A stretch of 64,000 nucleotides of DNA from CAWBQO01 sp963790965 (GCA_963790965.1 CAWBQO010000003.1:806001-870000), one strand, 5' to 3'. Shown: positions 1 through 8,670, numbered from the stretch's first letter. Translations and numbers: made by a program. The notes: generated by a model not told the origin, from the letters alone.

Positions 1-1
1 T

Positions 2-364
2 TCGCGGCAGGGCACAGACGCTACCGTGACGGTTTGCCACAGCCGGACGCGCGATCTGCCGTCGATATCCCGGCAGGCGGACATACTCATCGCCGCCATC
101 GGGCGGGCGGGATTCGTGACGGCCGATATGGTGAAGAGCGGCGCGTGCGTCATCGATGTGGGCATTAACCGCGTCGAAGATGCTGCGCGGCCTCGCGGAT
201 ACCGGCTCGTGGGGGATGTTGATTTTGAAGCCGTTCGCGAAAAAGCGGGCTGGATTACACCGGTCCCCGGCGGGGTTGGGCCTATGACCATCGCCGTGCT
301 GCTGAAGAACACCCTGCTTGCGGCCGTGTGGGCTGAGCAGCGACGGGAAACCGGCGGCGGATGA
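2..364 (+). CDS. folD: FolD, bifunctional methylene-THF dehydrogenase/methenyl-THF cyclohydrolase (3' part only)
   Basis: C-terminal part of the cytosolic one-carbon enzyme that oxidises 5,10-methylene-THF with NADP and hydrolyses methenyl-THF to 10-formyl-THF. The reading frame is open from the left window edge, so the N-terminal catalytic domain lies outside. Visible are the Rossmann-domain landmarks TVTVCHSRT near the edge, then DILIAAIGRAGFV, VIDVGINR and the family signature PGGVGPMT followed by LLKNTL. This matches the usual end of FolD. The only initiator-like codon inside the window (GTG at 26) is internal to the domain and is not the real start. Stop TGA at 362-364. ctaA follows 85 bp later on the same strand. 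Identity is secure; only completeness is lacking. Confidence 0.95.
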   Translation, partial: SRQGTDATVTVCHSRTRDLPSISRQADILIAAIGRAGFVTADMVKSGACVIDVGINRVEDAARPRGYRLVGDVDFEAVREKAGWITPVPGGVGPMTIAVLLKNTLLAAVWAEQRRETGGG

Positions 365-449
365 TGCCGTTCGTTCTGCAATGATGCATGCGGCCGCTCG
401 TTCTTACGCGGTGCGCCGCCCTGTCCAACGCGCAATCCGTTCCTTTACC

Positions 450-1445
450 ATGCGCACGCCTCTCCCGGACGCCTCGCCGCAACAGTACCCTCGCGCCTTG
501 GCTGCTCGTTTCTGGTTCACGGTTCTGACAATCGTAACGACGGTGCTATTAATTGGCTGGGGCGGGTTCGTTACCAGCATCGATGCAGGACTTGCGGTGC
601 CTGACTGGCCTTCCTCGTTCTATTCGTACGACCTGTTTAGCCCGTTCCCGGAATGGTGGACGCTTACGCCCGTCCTCGCCGAGCACGGCCACCGGCTTCT
701 GGGTGCGCTCGTGGGCACGTTCACCGTCGTTCTGGCAGTCTGGACATGGTTTGCCGATTCGCGCCGGTGGATGCGCTGGATGGGTGTTGCGGCCTTCCTG
801 CTCGTGAGCCTTCAGGGTCTGCTGGGCGGACTGCGGGTAACGCTCGTCTCGCTCGATCTCGCAGTTATCCACGCGTGCGTCGCGCAGATCTTCTTCTCGG
901 GCCTGGTTGCCATGGCGCTTTTTACCAGCAGGCGATGGCTCGGAATGCGTTCGTCGGCCGCGGGTGGAGAGGCAAATCACCAGTTGCGGCAGCTTTCCGC
1001 CCTTACGGTGGCGGCGGTTTACGGGCAAATCATACTCGGCGCGCTGCTCCGGCACCCGGGAACCGGCATTAACTTGACGCTCGCGATCATCCACATAACA
1101 GGGGCATGCATCGTCACCGCGCTCGTGCTTTACGAAGCCTTCGTGATCCATACGCGCTTTCCGGCGGTCGGGCCGCTCGTCCGCGCGCGCGACGTGCTTC
1201 TGGGCATCTTGCTCACGCAGTTCACCCTCGGATTTATTGCCTACTTCGTGCTGCTCGACCAACGCGGAATGCTGCGGCCAAGCAATTTGCAGGTGGTCAT
1301 CAACACCTCACACCTGATCATCGGCGCGATGCTGCTGGCCGCAACGGCCGTTACAGCCCTCCTCGCGTTCAGGACCACCAGCGCCGAGGAAGTGCCCACC
1401 ACCGTTGGCGAAGCCCGGTTGAACGCATTGGCTCCGGCGACGTAA
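450..1445 (+). CDS. ctaA: Heme A synthase, COX15/CtaA family
   Basis: Integral membrane protein that oxidises the C8 methyl of heme O to the formyl group of heme A, needed for aa3-type cytochrome oxidases. About 331 residues with roughly eight hydrophobic segments. Family marks include GGFVTSIDAGLAVPDWP just after the first helix, the EHGHRLLGALVG histidine motif, a second half beginning with GQIILGALLRHPG, and a histidine in the NTSHLIIGA segment. I chose ATG at 450 (MRTPLPDAS) because the first membrane helix begins about 20 residues later; the frame stays open upstream to 318, overlapping folD. ctaB follows 60 bp downstream, a classic heme A operon. Oxidase subunits are not in the window. 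Confidence 0.93.
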   Translation: MRTPLPDASPQQYPRALAARFWFTVLTIVTTVLLIGWGGFVTSIDAGLAVPDWPSSFYSYDLFSPFPEWWTLTPVLAEHGHRLLGALVGTFTVVLAVWTWFADSRRWMRWMGVAAFLLVSLQGLLGGLRVTLVSLDLAVIHACVAQIFFSGLVAMALFTSRRWLGMRSSAAGGEANHQLRQLSALTVAAVYGQIILGALLRHPGTGINLTLAIIHITGACIVTALVLYEAFVIHTRFPAVGPLVRARDVLLGILLTQFTLGFIAYFVLLDQRGMLRPSNLQVVINTSHLIIGAMLLAATAVTALLAFRTTSAEEVPTTVGEARLNALAPAT

Positions 1446-1505
1446 GAGACGCCCGGCAAGCGCCTGCATGGCGCACCATTATTCCAACGACTTAACCCCG
1501 GCACC

Positions 1506-2456
1506 TTGACGAGACCGTCATCGGAGACCCCTGTTCTTGCACCTGTTGCCCTTCCGAAAGAAGCGCGTCCGGCCCCGGTACGTGCCGACCGGAAAAGGAT
1601 CTGGGTCGATTATCTCGAACTCACAAAGCCAGAGATCTCCTTCCTCGTCACTGTGTCCGCGCTGGCGGGCTTCGTTCTCGGTTCACCGGAGGGCCTGGCG
1701 TGGTGGAAGCTCGCGTTCACGCTCATCGGTACGGTTCTGACTGCAGGAGGCGTGGGCGCGTGGAATCACTTTCTGGAGTACGAAATCGACGGCGAGATGC
1801 GCCGCACAGCAGGGCGTCCGCTCCCGGCGGGAAGGGTCTCCCCGAAGTCTGCGCGAGCGTTCGGTTCCGTTCTGATCGTGCTGGGGGTTGGACTGCTCTG
1901 TCCGCTTACGAACCCGCTGACCGGCGTACTCGCTGCGGTCACCGTGCTACTGTACCTGTTCGTTTACACGCCGCTCAAGCAGGTGACGAAGTACAACACG
2001 ATCATCGGCACCATTCCCGGCGCGCTTCCGGCGCTCGGCGGATGGACAGCGGCAACCGGCACCATTTCGTGGGGCGGCATCGCGATCTTTCTCATTCTCG
2101 CGTTCTGGCAAATGCCCCATTTCCTCGCGCTGGCCTGGATGTACCGCAAAGACTACGAGCGCGGCGGGTTTGCTATGCTCACCGTGGTAGAGCCGGACGG
2201 ACGATCCACGGGTCGGCAGACGCTCGGCTTCACGATTGCGCTCATCGGCGTTGCGGTGGTTCCGACCCTGCTCGGCATTGCGTCGGTCTTTTATCTCGCT
2301 GGAAGCCTGATCATCGGCCTTGACTTTCTACGCCCTTCATACGCATTCAGTCGGAGCCTGGCACCGCAGGACGCGCGTCGCGTGCTCATGGCGTCCATTC
2401 GATACATTCCGCTGCTCGTCGCCCTTATCGTTGCGGACCACCTCCTTTTTCTGTAG
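1506..2456 (+). CDS. ctaB: Protoheme IX farnesyltransferase (heme O synthase), CtaB/COX10
   Basis: UbiA-superfamily membrane prenyltransferase that attaches a farnesyl group to heme b, giving heme O, the substrate of the preceding CtaA. About 316 residues with multiple membrane helices. The N-terminal LELTKPEISFLV is the family opening. The Asp-rich substrate motif appears as NHFLEYEIDGEMRRTAGRPLP (first residue N, conserved D and MRRT.RPLP); here Glu replaces the Asp usually found at the first acidic position. A second conserved region TPLKQVTKYNTIIGTIPGALP follows, then FWQMPHFLALAW. The frame has only TTG at 1506 as a plausible start, so the exact N-terminus is uncertain. It sits 60 bp after ctaA and 36 bp before an ABC ATPase. 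Confidence 0.94.
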   Translation: MTRPSSETPVLAPVALPKEARPAPVRADRKRIWVDYLELTKPEISFLVTVSALAGFVLGSPEGLAWWKLAFTLIGTVLTAGGVGAWNHFLEYEIDGEMRRTAGRPLPAGRVSPKSARAFGSVLIVLGVGLLCPLTNPLTGVLAAVTVLLYLFVYTPLKQVTKYNTIIGTIPGALPALGGWTAATGTISWGGIAIFLILAFWQMPHFLALAWMYRKDYERGGFAMLTVVEPDGRSTGRQTLGFTIALIGVAVVPTLLGIASVFYLAGSLIIGLDFLRPSYAFSRSLAPQDARRVLMASIRYIPLLVALIVADHLLFL

Positions 2457-2492
2457 CGGGATGGCCAAGTCTGCGCCCGCCCTTGTGCTTTC

Positions 2493-3440
2493 ATGAAAGA
2501 ACGCGCCATAGATGTTCGTGGCCTTGTATTCAGGTACGGCGCCCACCTTGCCCTCGATGCCGTAGATCTTCAGGTGAACGCGGGCGACCTCGTCGGCCTG
2601 CTCGGGCCAAATGGCGGCGGCAAAACGACGCTCTTCCGCATCCTCACAACGCTGCTCCGCCCGGCCGAGGGGGACGCGCGTGTGTTTGGCGAGGATGTGG
2701 TTAGCCGGCCGGCGGCCGTGCGGCAGCGGCTCGGGGTGGTGTTTCAGCACGCTGCGCTCGACGAGGACCTCTCGGTCATGGAAAACCTGCAGTTTCACGG
2801 CGCGCTGTACGGCATCTCCGGACTTACGCTCCGCGATAGGGCCAAAGAGCTGCTCAGCCTTTTTGGAATAGAGGACCGCGCGCGTAGCCGCACGAAGACG
2901 CTCTCGGGCGGACTGAAGCGCCGGGTCGATCTTGCGCGCGCGCTCCTGCATCGCCCTTCGCTACTCCTCCTCGATGAGCCTACCACGGGCCTAGATCCCG
3001 CGGCTCGTTATGAGTTCTGGCAACTCCTCTCCCACATTCGGCTTACGGAGGGCACCACCATTCTCGCAGCGACGCACTTGCTCGAGGAAGCCGAAGATTG
3101 CGACACCGTGACCATTCTGGACAGGGGGCGCGTGGTCGCCACCGGCGAGCCGGATGTTCTGCGCTCAGACCTCGGGGGGGAGACCCTGTGGCTCGAAAGC
3201 CCGGACCCGACGCAGCTCCGGGACGCGGTGCAGGCGCAATTCGGACTCGAGGCAGTCGCCTTTGAACGCGCCGTTCAGATCTCCCACAGTTCGGCGCATC
3301 GGGTGCTTGCTTCGCTCTACGACGCCTTTGGAAGCCAGATCACAAGCGCAACGGTTCGGCGGCCGACGCTCGAGGACGTCTTCCTCGTTCGGACCGGGCG
3401 GCAGATGCAAGACTCAGGGAGCGTGCCCGTTGCGCAATAA
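2493..3440 (+). CDS. ABC transporter ATP-binding protein, export type (DrrA/CcmA-like)
   Basis: Cytosolic ATPase subunit of an ABC transporter, 315 residues. The nucleotide-binding domain is complete: Walker A GPNGGGKT at residues 38-45, Q-loop Gln at 85, signature LSGG at 137-140, Walker B LLLLDEPTTGLDP with D161/E162, and H-loop ATHLLEEAE. An extra C-terminal region of about 90 residues ends with TLEDVFLVRTG, typical of DrrA-type exporters. ATG at 2493 lies 36 bp after ctaB. A partner permease would be expected next, but the following gene is maf, so the membrane subunit must be encoded elsewhere or has been lost. The position after ctaA/ctaB suggests a link with oxidase or heme biogenesis, but that is inference; the substrate is unknown. 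Confidence 0.88.
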   Translation: MKERAIDVRGLVFRYGAHLALDAVDLQVNAGDLVGLLGPNGGGKTTLFRILTTLLRPAEGDARVFGEDVVSRPAAVRQRLGVVFQHAALDEDLSVMENLQFHGALYGISGLTLRDRAKELLSLFGIEDRARSRTKTLSGGLKRRVDLARALLHRPSLLLLDEPTTGLDPAARYEFWQLLSHIRLTEGTTILAATHLLEEAEDCDTVTILDRGRVVATGEPDVLRSDLGGETLWLESPDPTQLRDAVQAQFGLEAVAFERAVQISHSSAHRVLASLYDAFGSQITSATVRRPTLEDVFLVRTGRQMQDSGSVPVAQ

Positions 3441-3455
3441 GGCTCGACTTGCCGA

Positions 3456-4052
3456 ATGAAACTGACCTGCCCTTTTGTGCTGGCTTCCCGCTCGCCGCGC
3501 CGCAAAAAGCTGCTTGAGGGGATCGGACTTACGTTTACGGTGCAAGAAAGTCAGTCGGATGAGGTGATCCACGCCGGGATGGCACCACAGGACGTGGTGC
3601 AAGCTCTCGCGCGCGAGAAGGCCGAAGACGTTGCCGCGCTTCATAGAGATGCGCTTACGCTCGGTGCCGATACGATTGTGGTTCTCGATGGCGACATCCT
3701 CGTCAAGCCGGTGGATCCGGAGGACGCCGTTCGAATGCTCCAACGCCTGAGTGGACGCGCGCACACGGTCTACACCGGGATCGCGCTCGTCCATCCCGCT
3801 TCCAACCGCATACGATCCGCCTATGTGTCCACCGAAGTGCGCTTTGCCTCCCTTGACGAGCAGGAGATCCGCGCGTACGTTGCGACGGGGTCGCCAATGG
3901 ACAAGGCGGGCGCTTACGGCATCCAGGACGACCTCGGCGCGCTGTTCATAGCAGACATTCGCGGCGATTACTATAATGTGGTCGGCTTGCCGCTGAACAG
4001 GACATACCGGCTCATCCGGGACGAATTTCCCGACCTCTTCGTCTCATTGTAG
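3456..4052 (+). CDS. maf: Maf-family nucleotide pyrophosphatase
   Basis: Cytosolic pyrophosphatase of the Maf/YhdE family that hydrolyses dTTP/UTP or modified nucleotides to monophosphates. 198 residues, normal length. The N-terminal phosphate-binding motif is LASRSPRRKKLL (residues 9-20), followed by ESQSDEV, the catalytic-region GADTIVVLDG, and the later PMDKAGAYGIQDD segment; together these define the family. ATG at 3456 lies 15 bp after the ABC ATPase stop, so it is probably co-transcribed. Which subfamily (dTTPase or other) is not clear from the motifs alone. Confidence 0.93.
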   Translation: MKLTCPFVLASRSPRRKKLLEGIGLTFTVQESQSDEVIHAGMAPQDVVQALAREKAEDVAALHRDALTLGADTIVVLDGDILVKPVDPEDAVRMLQRLSGRAHTVYTGIALVHPASNRIRSAYVSTEVRFASLDEQEIRAYVATGSPMDKAGAYGIQDDLGALFIADIRGDYYNVVGLPLNRTYRLIRDEFPDLFVSL

Positions 4053-4160
4053 AATGGGCACGGAGATCATTCCGGTGGAAAGTTGAACGGCGGAATCAAT
4101 GTCGCGGGCAACGGGTTTGGGGCCGCTGATCGTTCGCAATCCTCACGCATTCTGAAGTAA

Positions 4161-5060
4161 ATGGACGCGCCTCGCAAGTTGAAGGTCGGTCTGGTGCAGA
4201 TGGCCATGTCTGCCGATCCCGGCGAGAACCTCGAGAAGGCCCTCGGCATGATCGGCGAAGCGGCAGCGCAAGGCGCAAAGGTCGTCTGCCTGCCGGAGCT
4301 TTTCCGTTCGAGGTACTTTTGCCAGACGGAGGATCACGCCATGTTCGGCCTCGCAGAGACGATTCCGGGACCGTCGACCGATGCCATTGCGGAAGTCGCG
4401 GCGAGGCTGGACGTGACGGTGATCGCCAGCCTGTTCGAGAAGCGCGCGGAGGGGCTTTACCACAACACCGTTGCGGTTCTGGACGGCACGCGAGGTTTCA
4501 TCGGGCGCTACCGCAAGATGCACATACCGGACGATCCTTTCTTTCTGGAGAAGTTCTACTTCACACCCGGCGATCTCGGCTTTAAGAGCTTCAGCACGCC
4601 AAATGGTCATCTGGGCACGCTCATCTGCTGGGACCAGTGGTATCCGGAAGCCGCGCGGCTGACGGCGCTCCGCGGAGCAGAGGTGCTGTTCTACCCCACG
4701 GCCATCGGATGGCTGCCGGAGGAGAGGGACGAGCACGGCGCATCGCAGCACGACGCCTGGGAGCTTTCGCAGCGCGCGCACGCGGTCTCTAACGGCGTTT
4801 ATGTGGTAGCTGTGAACCGGACCGGATGGGAGCCTGCACCCGATGGCGCGGAGCAGGAAGGGATTCAATTCTGGGGACAGTCCTTCGTCGCTGCCCCGGA
4901 CGGCCGCGTCATTGCCCGCGCCTCGGCGGATGAGGAAACCGTTCTGACTGTTGAACTCGACCTCAGCCGGATCGACGCCCTCCGAACCGAGTGGCCGTTC
5001 CTGCGAGACCGGCGCATCGATGCCTACCAGGACCTTACCCGGCGCTTCATCGATGAATGA
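4161..5060 (+). CDS. aguB: N-carbamoylputrescine amidohydrolase
   Basis: Nitrilase-superfamily enzyme that hydrolyses N-carbamoylputrescine to putrescine, CO2 and ammonia, the last step of the agmatine route to polyamines. 299 residues. The catalytic Glu-Lys-Cys triad is visible: E46 in LPELF, K119 in RYRKMHIPDD and C156 in LICWDQWYPE. The segments SRYFCQTED and HDAWELSQRAHA are characteristic of the AguB branch rather than generic nitrilases. The gene overlaps the next one: the aguA start codon at 5053 lies inside the aguB end, so the two are translationally coupled. A 108-bp gap separates it from maf. Confidence 0.94.
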   Translation: MDAPRKLKVGLVQMAMSADPGENLEKALGMIGEAAAQGAKVVCLPELFRSRYFCQTEDHAMFGLAETIPGPSTDAIAEVAARLDVTVIASLFEKRAEGLYHNTVAVLDGTRGFIGRYRKMHIPDDPFFLEKFYFTPGDLGFKSFSTPNGHLGTLICWDQWYPEAARLTALRGAEVLFYPTAIGWLPEERDEHGASQHDAWELSQRAHAVSNGVYVVAVNRTGWEPAPDGAEQEGIQFWGQSFVAAPDGRVIARASADEETVLTVELDLSRIDALRTEWPFLRDRRIDAYQDLTRRFIDE

Positions 5061-6109
5061 GCCGTCTCGCACCCCTTCGGCACTCGGCTACCGGATGCCG
5101 GCAGAGTGGGAACCGCATAGCGGAACGTGGATTTCCTGGCCGCACAATCTCGAGACCTGGCCCGACGAACTGGCTCACGTCGAGGAGACCATGGTTCAGG
5201 TGGTCGGGTTTGTCGCGCCCGGGGAGACCGTTCACATCAACGTGCTCGACGCCGAACACGAAAGGCGCGTGCGCGCATCGCTGGATCAAGGCAGCGTGCG
5301 CGGCAGCGTTCGCTTTCACCACATTCCGACGAACGACGCATGGGCGCGGGACCACGGTGCCATTTTCGTGCTCAAGGACGGCACCGAAGCGCCGCTCGCC
5401 GCCACGAACTGGGGTTTTAATAGCTGGGGAGGCAAGTATCCGCCGTGGGTCGACGACAACCGGGTCCCGCCTCTCATGGCCCATGCCCTCGGCGTGCCCG
5501 TTTTCGATGGAGAGATGATTCTCGAAGGCGGCTCCATCGAAGTCAATGGGGCGGGGGTTCTCCTCACGACGGAAGCGTGCCTTCTCAACCCGAACCGGAA
5601 TCCGCACCTTACAAGAGAAGCCGTCGAGGGGCGTCTGCGTGATATGCTCGGCGTCGGGAAGGTGCTCTGGCTGCACGACGGAATCGTCGGGGACGACACG
5701 GACGGGCACATCGACGACATTTCCCGATTCGTCGGCGAACGGCATATCCTCACCGTGGTTGAGGAAGATCCGCTGGATGACAATTATGAGGTGTTGCAGG
5801 ACAACCTGGAGCGCCTGCGAGGCATGACGGATGTCAACGGCCGCCCCTTCCACGTTTCCACCCTTCCGAATGCCGCGGTCCGTTTACGCCAAGGGGGACC
5901 GGATGCCGGCCTCCTATGCCAATTTCTACATCGGCAATGAAATCGTCATGCTGCCGGTGTACGAGGACCCGGCCGACGAAGTGGCGCAGCGCACATTGGA
6001 ACAGACGTTTCCCGGCCGAACGGTCGTTCCGATCAACTGCAGATCGCTCATCTGGGGCCTTGGAGCCTTCCACTGCCTCACGCAGCAGGTGCCCGCGGTC
6101 CCGAGATAG
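5053..6109 (+). pseudogene. aguA: Agmatine deiminase with a one-base frameshift near residue 276
   Basis: Agmatine deiminase converts agmatine to N-carbamoylputrescine, the substrate of the overlapping aguB product. From ATG 5053 the frame encodes family segments such as MPAEWEPHSGTWISWP, NDAWARDHG, NWGFNSWGGKYPPW, LEGGSIEVNG and DGIVGDDTDGHIDD, and reaches LPNAAV. It then leaves the family sequence and ends early at 5940. The missing C-terminal part continues in the next frame: VYAKGDRMPASYANFYIGNEI through GLGAFHCLTQQVP, ending at 6109. That part contains the catalytic cysteine (in FHC). Removing one base near 5881 (between GTC and GTT) would restore a protein of about 351 residues, a normal length. 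As written the gene is broken; sequencing or assembly error is the main alternative. Confidence 0.9.
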
Positions 6110-6112
6110 GGC

Positions 6113-6472
6113 TTATCGCAGCGCGCGGTACACCGCTTCCGCTCGGTCCGCCGTGCCGCCAACCGGCGGGTTCGGCTTCCGGACGGTCACTTCTACAGCC
6201 GTCAGTGACGGATAGGCGCCCATCACCTTCTCGGAGATGAGATAAGCAAGGCGCTCGATGAGGTAGAAGGTATGTTTCGTCACGACCTCCTCCACGAGGC
6301 GATACACCCGCTCGTAGTCGACGGTCTTGCTCAAGTCGTCGTTGAGAGCGGCTTCGGTGAAATCGATCGTCATCTCGACGTCTACTTCATAGCGCCCGCC
6401 GATGCGGTGCTCCTCGGCCATTACACCGTGGTGGGCGTAGAAGACGGCGTTGACAAGGCGGACGGTGCTCAT
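6113..6472 (-). CDS. folB: Dihydroneopterin aldolase FolB
   Basis: Small cytosolic folate-pathway enzyme that cleaves 7,8-dihydroneopterin to 6-hydroxymethyl-dihydropterin and glycolaldehyde. 119 residues, standard length. Family marks: N-terminal LVNAVFYAHHGVMAEEHRIGGRYEVDVEM, the DLSKTVDYERVYRLV segment, and TFYLIERLAYLISEKVM with the conserved Glu, then VTVRKPNPPVGG near the end. It is convergent with aguA, only 3 bp apart, and lies 17 bp after the PfkB kinase on the same strand, so those two may be co-transcribed. Start ATG at 6472. Confidence 0.93.
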   Translation of the reverse strand: MSTVRLVNAVFYAHHGVMAEEHRIGGRYEVDVEMTIDFTEAALNDDLSKTVDYERVYRLVEEVVTKHTFYLIERLAYLISEKVMGAYPSLTAVEVTVRKPNPPVGGTADRAEAVYRALR

Positions 6473-6489
6473 CGGAATGGCGGTAGTCT

Positions 6490-7428
6490 TTAGTGGACTC
6501 GCTGCTCGACGGGCGCGAGTTCGGGTATGGCGGACAGACGCCGGAATGAATGCACGCGCTGGTTAATCTCGTCGTCCTCCAGATCGAAGAGTCGCGATGG
6601 GCCGAAGCGTTCGACGCTGAAGGACGCCATTGCGCTGCCGTAGACGACGGCGCGCCGCAGGCAATCGACGCTGTACTTGCCTTCGCGCGCAAGGTATCCG
6701 GCAAAGCCGCCGGCGAAGGTATCCCCCGCCCCGGTCGGATCGTGAATGTCCTCGATCGGGTAGGCGGGCGCGCTGAATACGTCGTCATCTACGAAAAGGA
6801 GTGCGCCGTGCTCGCCCTTCTTGATGACCACCACCCGCGGGCCCATCTTGCGGATGAGGCGCGCGGCGCGGATGAGGTTCGGCACTCCTGAGAGTTGCCG
6901 GGCTTCCGAGTCATTGATGATAAGGCAGTCGACGAGGCCAATCGTCTCCATGAGCGCATCGGGCGTTTGCTCGATCCAGAAGTTCATCGTGTCGCAAACG
7001 ATGAATTCCGGCCTATGAACCTGCTCAAGAACACTTCGCTGAATCGTAGGGTCAAGATTGCCGAGGCAGATCACGCGGCTATCGCGATACCCCTCCGGAA
7101 TGACCGGATCGAACGTAGCGAGCACGTTCAGGTGCGTGGCGAGCGTATCGCGCTCATTGAGATCGAAGTGATACCGGCCGACCCATGCGAACGTCTTGCC
7201 GTCGCGGTCTACATCCAGCCCGTCCAGATCGATGCCCCTTTCCGCGAGGAGATCCAGGTAGGATGATGGAAAATCCGCGCCTACGACGCCGACGAGTCGC
7301 ACCGTGTCGCAGAAGTATCGCGCCGCGAGGGTAACGTATGTGGCGCTGCCGCCGAGGATATCCGCTTCAGATCCAAACGGCGTCTCAATGGTGTCGAATG
7401 CGACAGTGCCTACGGCGAGGATGCTCAA
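6490..7428 (-). CDS. PfkB-family sugar/nucleoside kinase
   Basis: Cytosolic ribokinase-superfamily kinase. The recognisable fold begins with LSILAVGTVAFDTIETPFG, continues with GGSATYVTLAARYF and VGVVGADFP (N-terminal PfkB region), and ends with the ATP/catalytic motif DPTGAGDTFAGGFAGYLA, whose GAGD supplies the catalytic Asp. Substrate cannot be assigned; this subfamily, with the VAFDTIETPFG opening, is common in Bacteroidota/Rhodothermota. The start is uncertain: TTG at 7428 gives the usual family N-terminus, while ATG at 7503 would add 25 residues and TTG at 7542 would run into a hairpin. The gene is 17 bp upstream of folB. Confidence 0.88.
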   Translation of the reverse strand: MSILAVGTVAFDTIETPFGSEADILGGSATYVTLAARYFCDTVRLVGVVGADFPSSYLDLLAERGIDLDGLDVDRDGKTFAWVGRYHFDLNERDTLATHLNVLATFDPVIPEGYRDSRVICLGNLDPTIQRSVLEQVHRPEFIVCDTMNFWIEQTPDALMETIGLVDCLIINDSEARQLSGVPNLIRAARLIRKMGPRVVVIKKGEHGALLFVDDDVFSAPAYPIEDIHDPTGAGDTFAGGFAGYLAREGKYSVDCLRRAVVYGSAMASFSVERFGPSRLFDLEDDEINQRVHSFRRLSAIPELAPVEQRVH

Positions 7429-7540
7429 CGTTCCGTGCTGCTTGTCCAGAGGTGACCTAAAAAACCAGCGGGTGAAAATACGGTAGCCGGCGCGATATTC
7501 CATAACAAAATGAGGGCGGCGCCGCAGGGTCGCCACCCTC

Positions 7541-7558
7541 AAAGCCCACGCGGGCTTT
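7541..7558 (-). terminator. Hairpin after the 7582-8307 gene
   Basis: AAAGCCC and GGGCTTT form a 7-bp stem around a 4-base centre, and further GC-rich inverted matches follow at 7513-7540. It lies 24 bp past the stop of the minus-strand gene at 7582. There is no clear T-run, so termination efficiency is uncertain. Confidence 0.5.
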
Positions 7559-7581
7559 AGTTTGCCTTATTTCGCTCCGGT

Positions 7582-8307
7582 TCAAGACATCTTCTTGACC
7601 CACTCCGTGGCCTTTTTGACGAGGACCGCGGCGACAACCGTGCGGGCCGCATCGTAGATGCCTTCGGCGAGGTCGGTGGTCTGGTGCTTTTTCTTTTTGA
7701 GCGCTTTCGAGAGGTCCTTCGAGTCCACCTTCATGGCATCGACGGCGTGCTCCGCGCGGTCGATAATGGTCTCGCCGACCCCCGAGGCACGGCTGCCCAG
7801 CTTTTCGCCCAGCGAACCCGCCTTTTTGACGAGCGCTTCGCCGGCTCCGGCTGTTTTGGAGGCAAGGGCGCTACCCGCGATCGCGGCACCGGCGAGCATC
7901 GCTTCCGCAAAATGCGCGGCATAGTCCTTCGCGTCGTCGGCGGCTTCCAGCACGGAATGCGTGACCCGCTTCGGAAGCGGAGGCGGCGGCTCAGGCTTGA
8001 AGGCCGACGAAAGAAGTCGGCCGAGTAGAATGCCGCCGCCGACTGCAATAAACGTCGCGAGCGCCGGATTCTGGCCCACCCAGTCCTGCGCACGCTTCAT
8101 ATCGAGGTGCTCCATTTCAGAGCGCAGCTTGCTGACGGCGTCGTTCAGCTCACGACGAGCCTGCTCGTACGTACGCGCAATTTCGCCGGCCTGCGCCTGC
8201 GTTGCCTGCGCGTCAGGAGGCGGCCCCGTCGGCGAAGGATTGGTCGGTGCTGCGGCCGGTTCCGTAGCGGGATTCGGGTTGAGTTCGGGTGTATTCTGTG
8301 GTTCCAC
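7582..8307 (-). CDS. ElaB/YqjD-like (DUF883-like) membrane-anchored protein, long form
   Basis: 241 residues of unproven function. Residues 1-40 are rich in Pro, Ala and Thr. A predicted helix follows (RTYEQARRELNDAVSKLRSEMEHL), then WVGQNPALATFIAVGGGILLGRLLS, a glycine-zipper membrane segment preceded by a polar WVGQNP box. Such a helix plus small-residue anchor is the plan of the ElaB/YqjD/DUF883 family, whose E. coli members are inner-membrane proteins associated with ribosomes in stationary phase. Unlike those, this protein continues for another 140 residues with Ala/Gly/Lys-rich helices. It is the last of three neighbouring genes with the same anchor design. Family placement is by motif only. 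Confidence 0.6.
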   Translation of the reverse strand: MEPQNTPELNPNPATEPAAAPTNPSPTGPPPDAQATQAQAGEIARTYEQARRELNDAVSKLRSEMEHLDMKRAQDWVGQNPALATFIAVGGGILLGRLLSSAFKPEPPPPLPKRVTHSVLEAADDAKDYAAHFAEAMLAGAAIAGSALASKTAGAGEALVKKAGSLGEKLGSRASGVGETIIDRAEHAVDAMKVDSKDLSKALKKKKHQTTDLAEGIYDAARTVVAAVLVKKATEWVKKMS

Positions 8308-8393
8308 GTTTTATGGCTTGGCTTGGGTGAACGGATGAGACAGGTGGCACCTCAGTGGAGGCACTCCTGCTTAAGAGACGCGAGGCCGCGCGG

Positions 8394-8639
8394 TTAGTCG
8401 CGAATCATTGCCCCGACAAATACGCCCATGGCGAACCCCGCGATCATCGCGAGGGTCTGGTTTTCGCGAATCCAGTCGGAGACCATGGCCTGCGTTTTCG
8501 GCAGATCGCCGTAGGCAGGTGCTTCCGGTCCGCCAATGCTCGTCATGCGCTGGACTTCCGGTTCTATCACCGGGCGCGGCGGTACACCCGCTATGGGAGG
8601 AGGGGCGCTGCTTGCGAGATCACGATTTCGTGCTTCCAT
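8394..8639 (-). CDS. Small tail-anchored protein, ElaB/YqjD-like
   Basis: 81 residues. The N-terminal half is Pro/Ala-rich and probably unstructured. The C-terminal half has a helix (LPKTQAMVSDWIRENQT) leading straight into LAMIAGFAMGVFVGAMIRD, a glycine-zipper tail anchor with a basic end. The WIRENQ box before the anchor matches WVGQNP and YVREHP in the two flanking proteins. Likely an inner-membrane tail-anchored protein; function unknown. Middle gene of the three-gene set, about 30 bp after the previous one. Confidence 0.6.
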   Translation of the reverse strand: MEARNRDLASSAPPPIAGVPPRPVIEPEVQRMTSIGGPEAPAYGDLPKTQAMVSDWIRENQTLAMIAGFAMGVFVGAMIRD

Positions 8640-8670
8640 GATGGTTAAGCTTATTCAACAGATCAAACGG

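Noticed and set aside
549..1262. Long antisense frame inside ctaA, and similar long shadows opposite aguB, proS, thrS, pepF and valS
   Set aside because: GC-rich codon bias produces long antisense frames; these lack motifs and sit fully within well-identified genes.
5831..6109. Separate short gene beginning at ATG 5831 after aguA
   Set aside because: Its sequence is simply the missing C-terminal part of agmatine deiminase in the next frame, including the catalytic cysteine motif.
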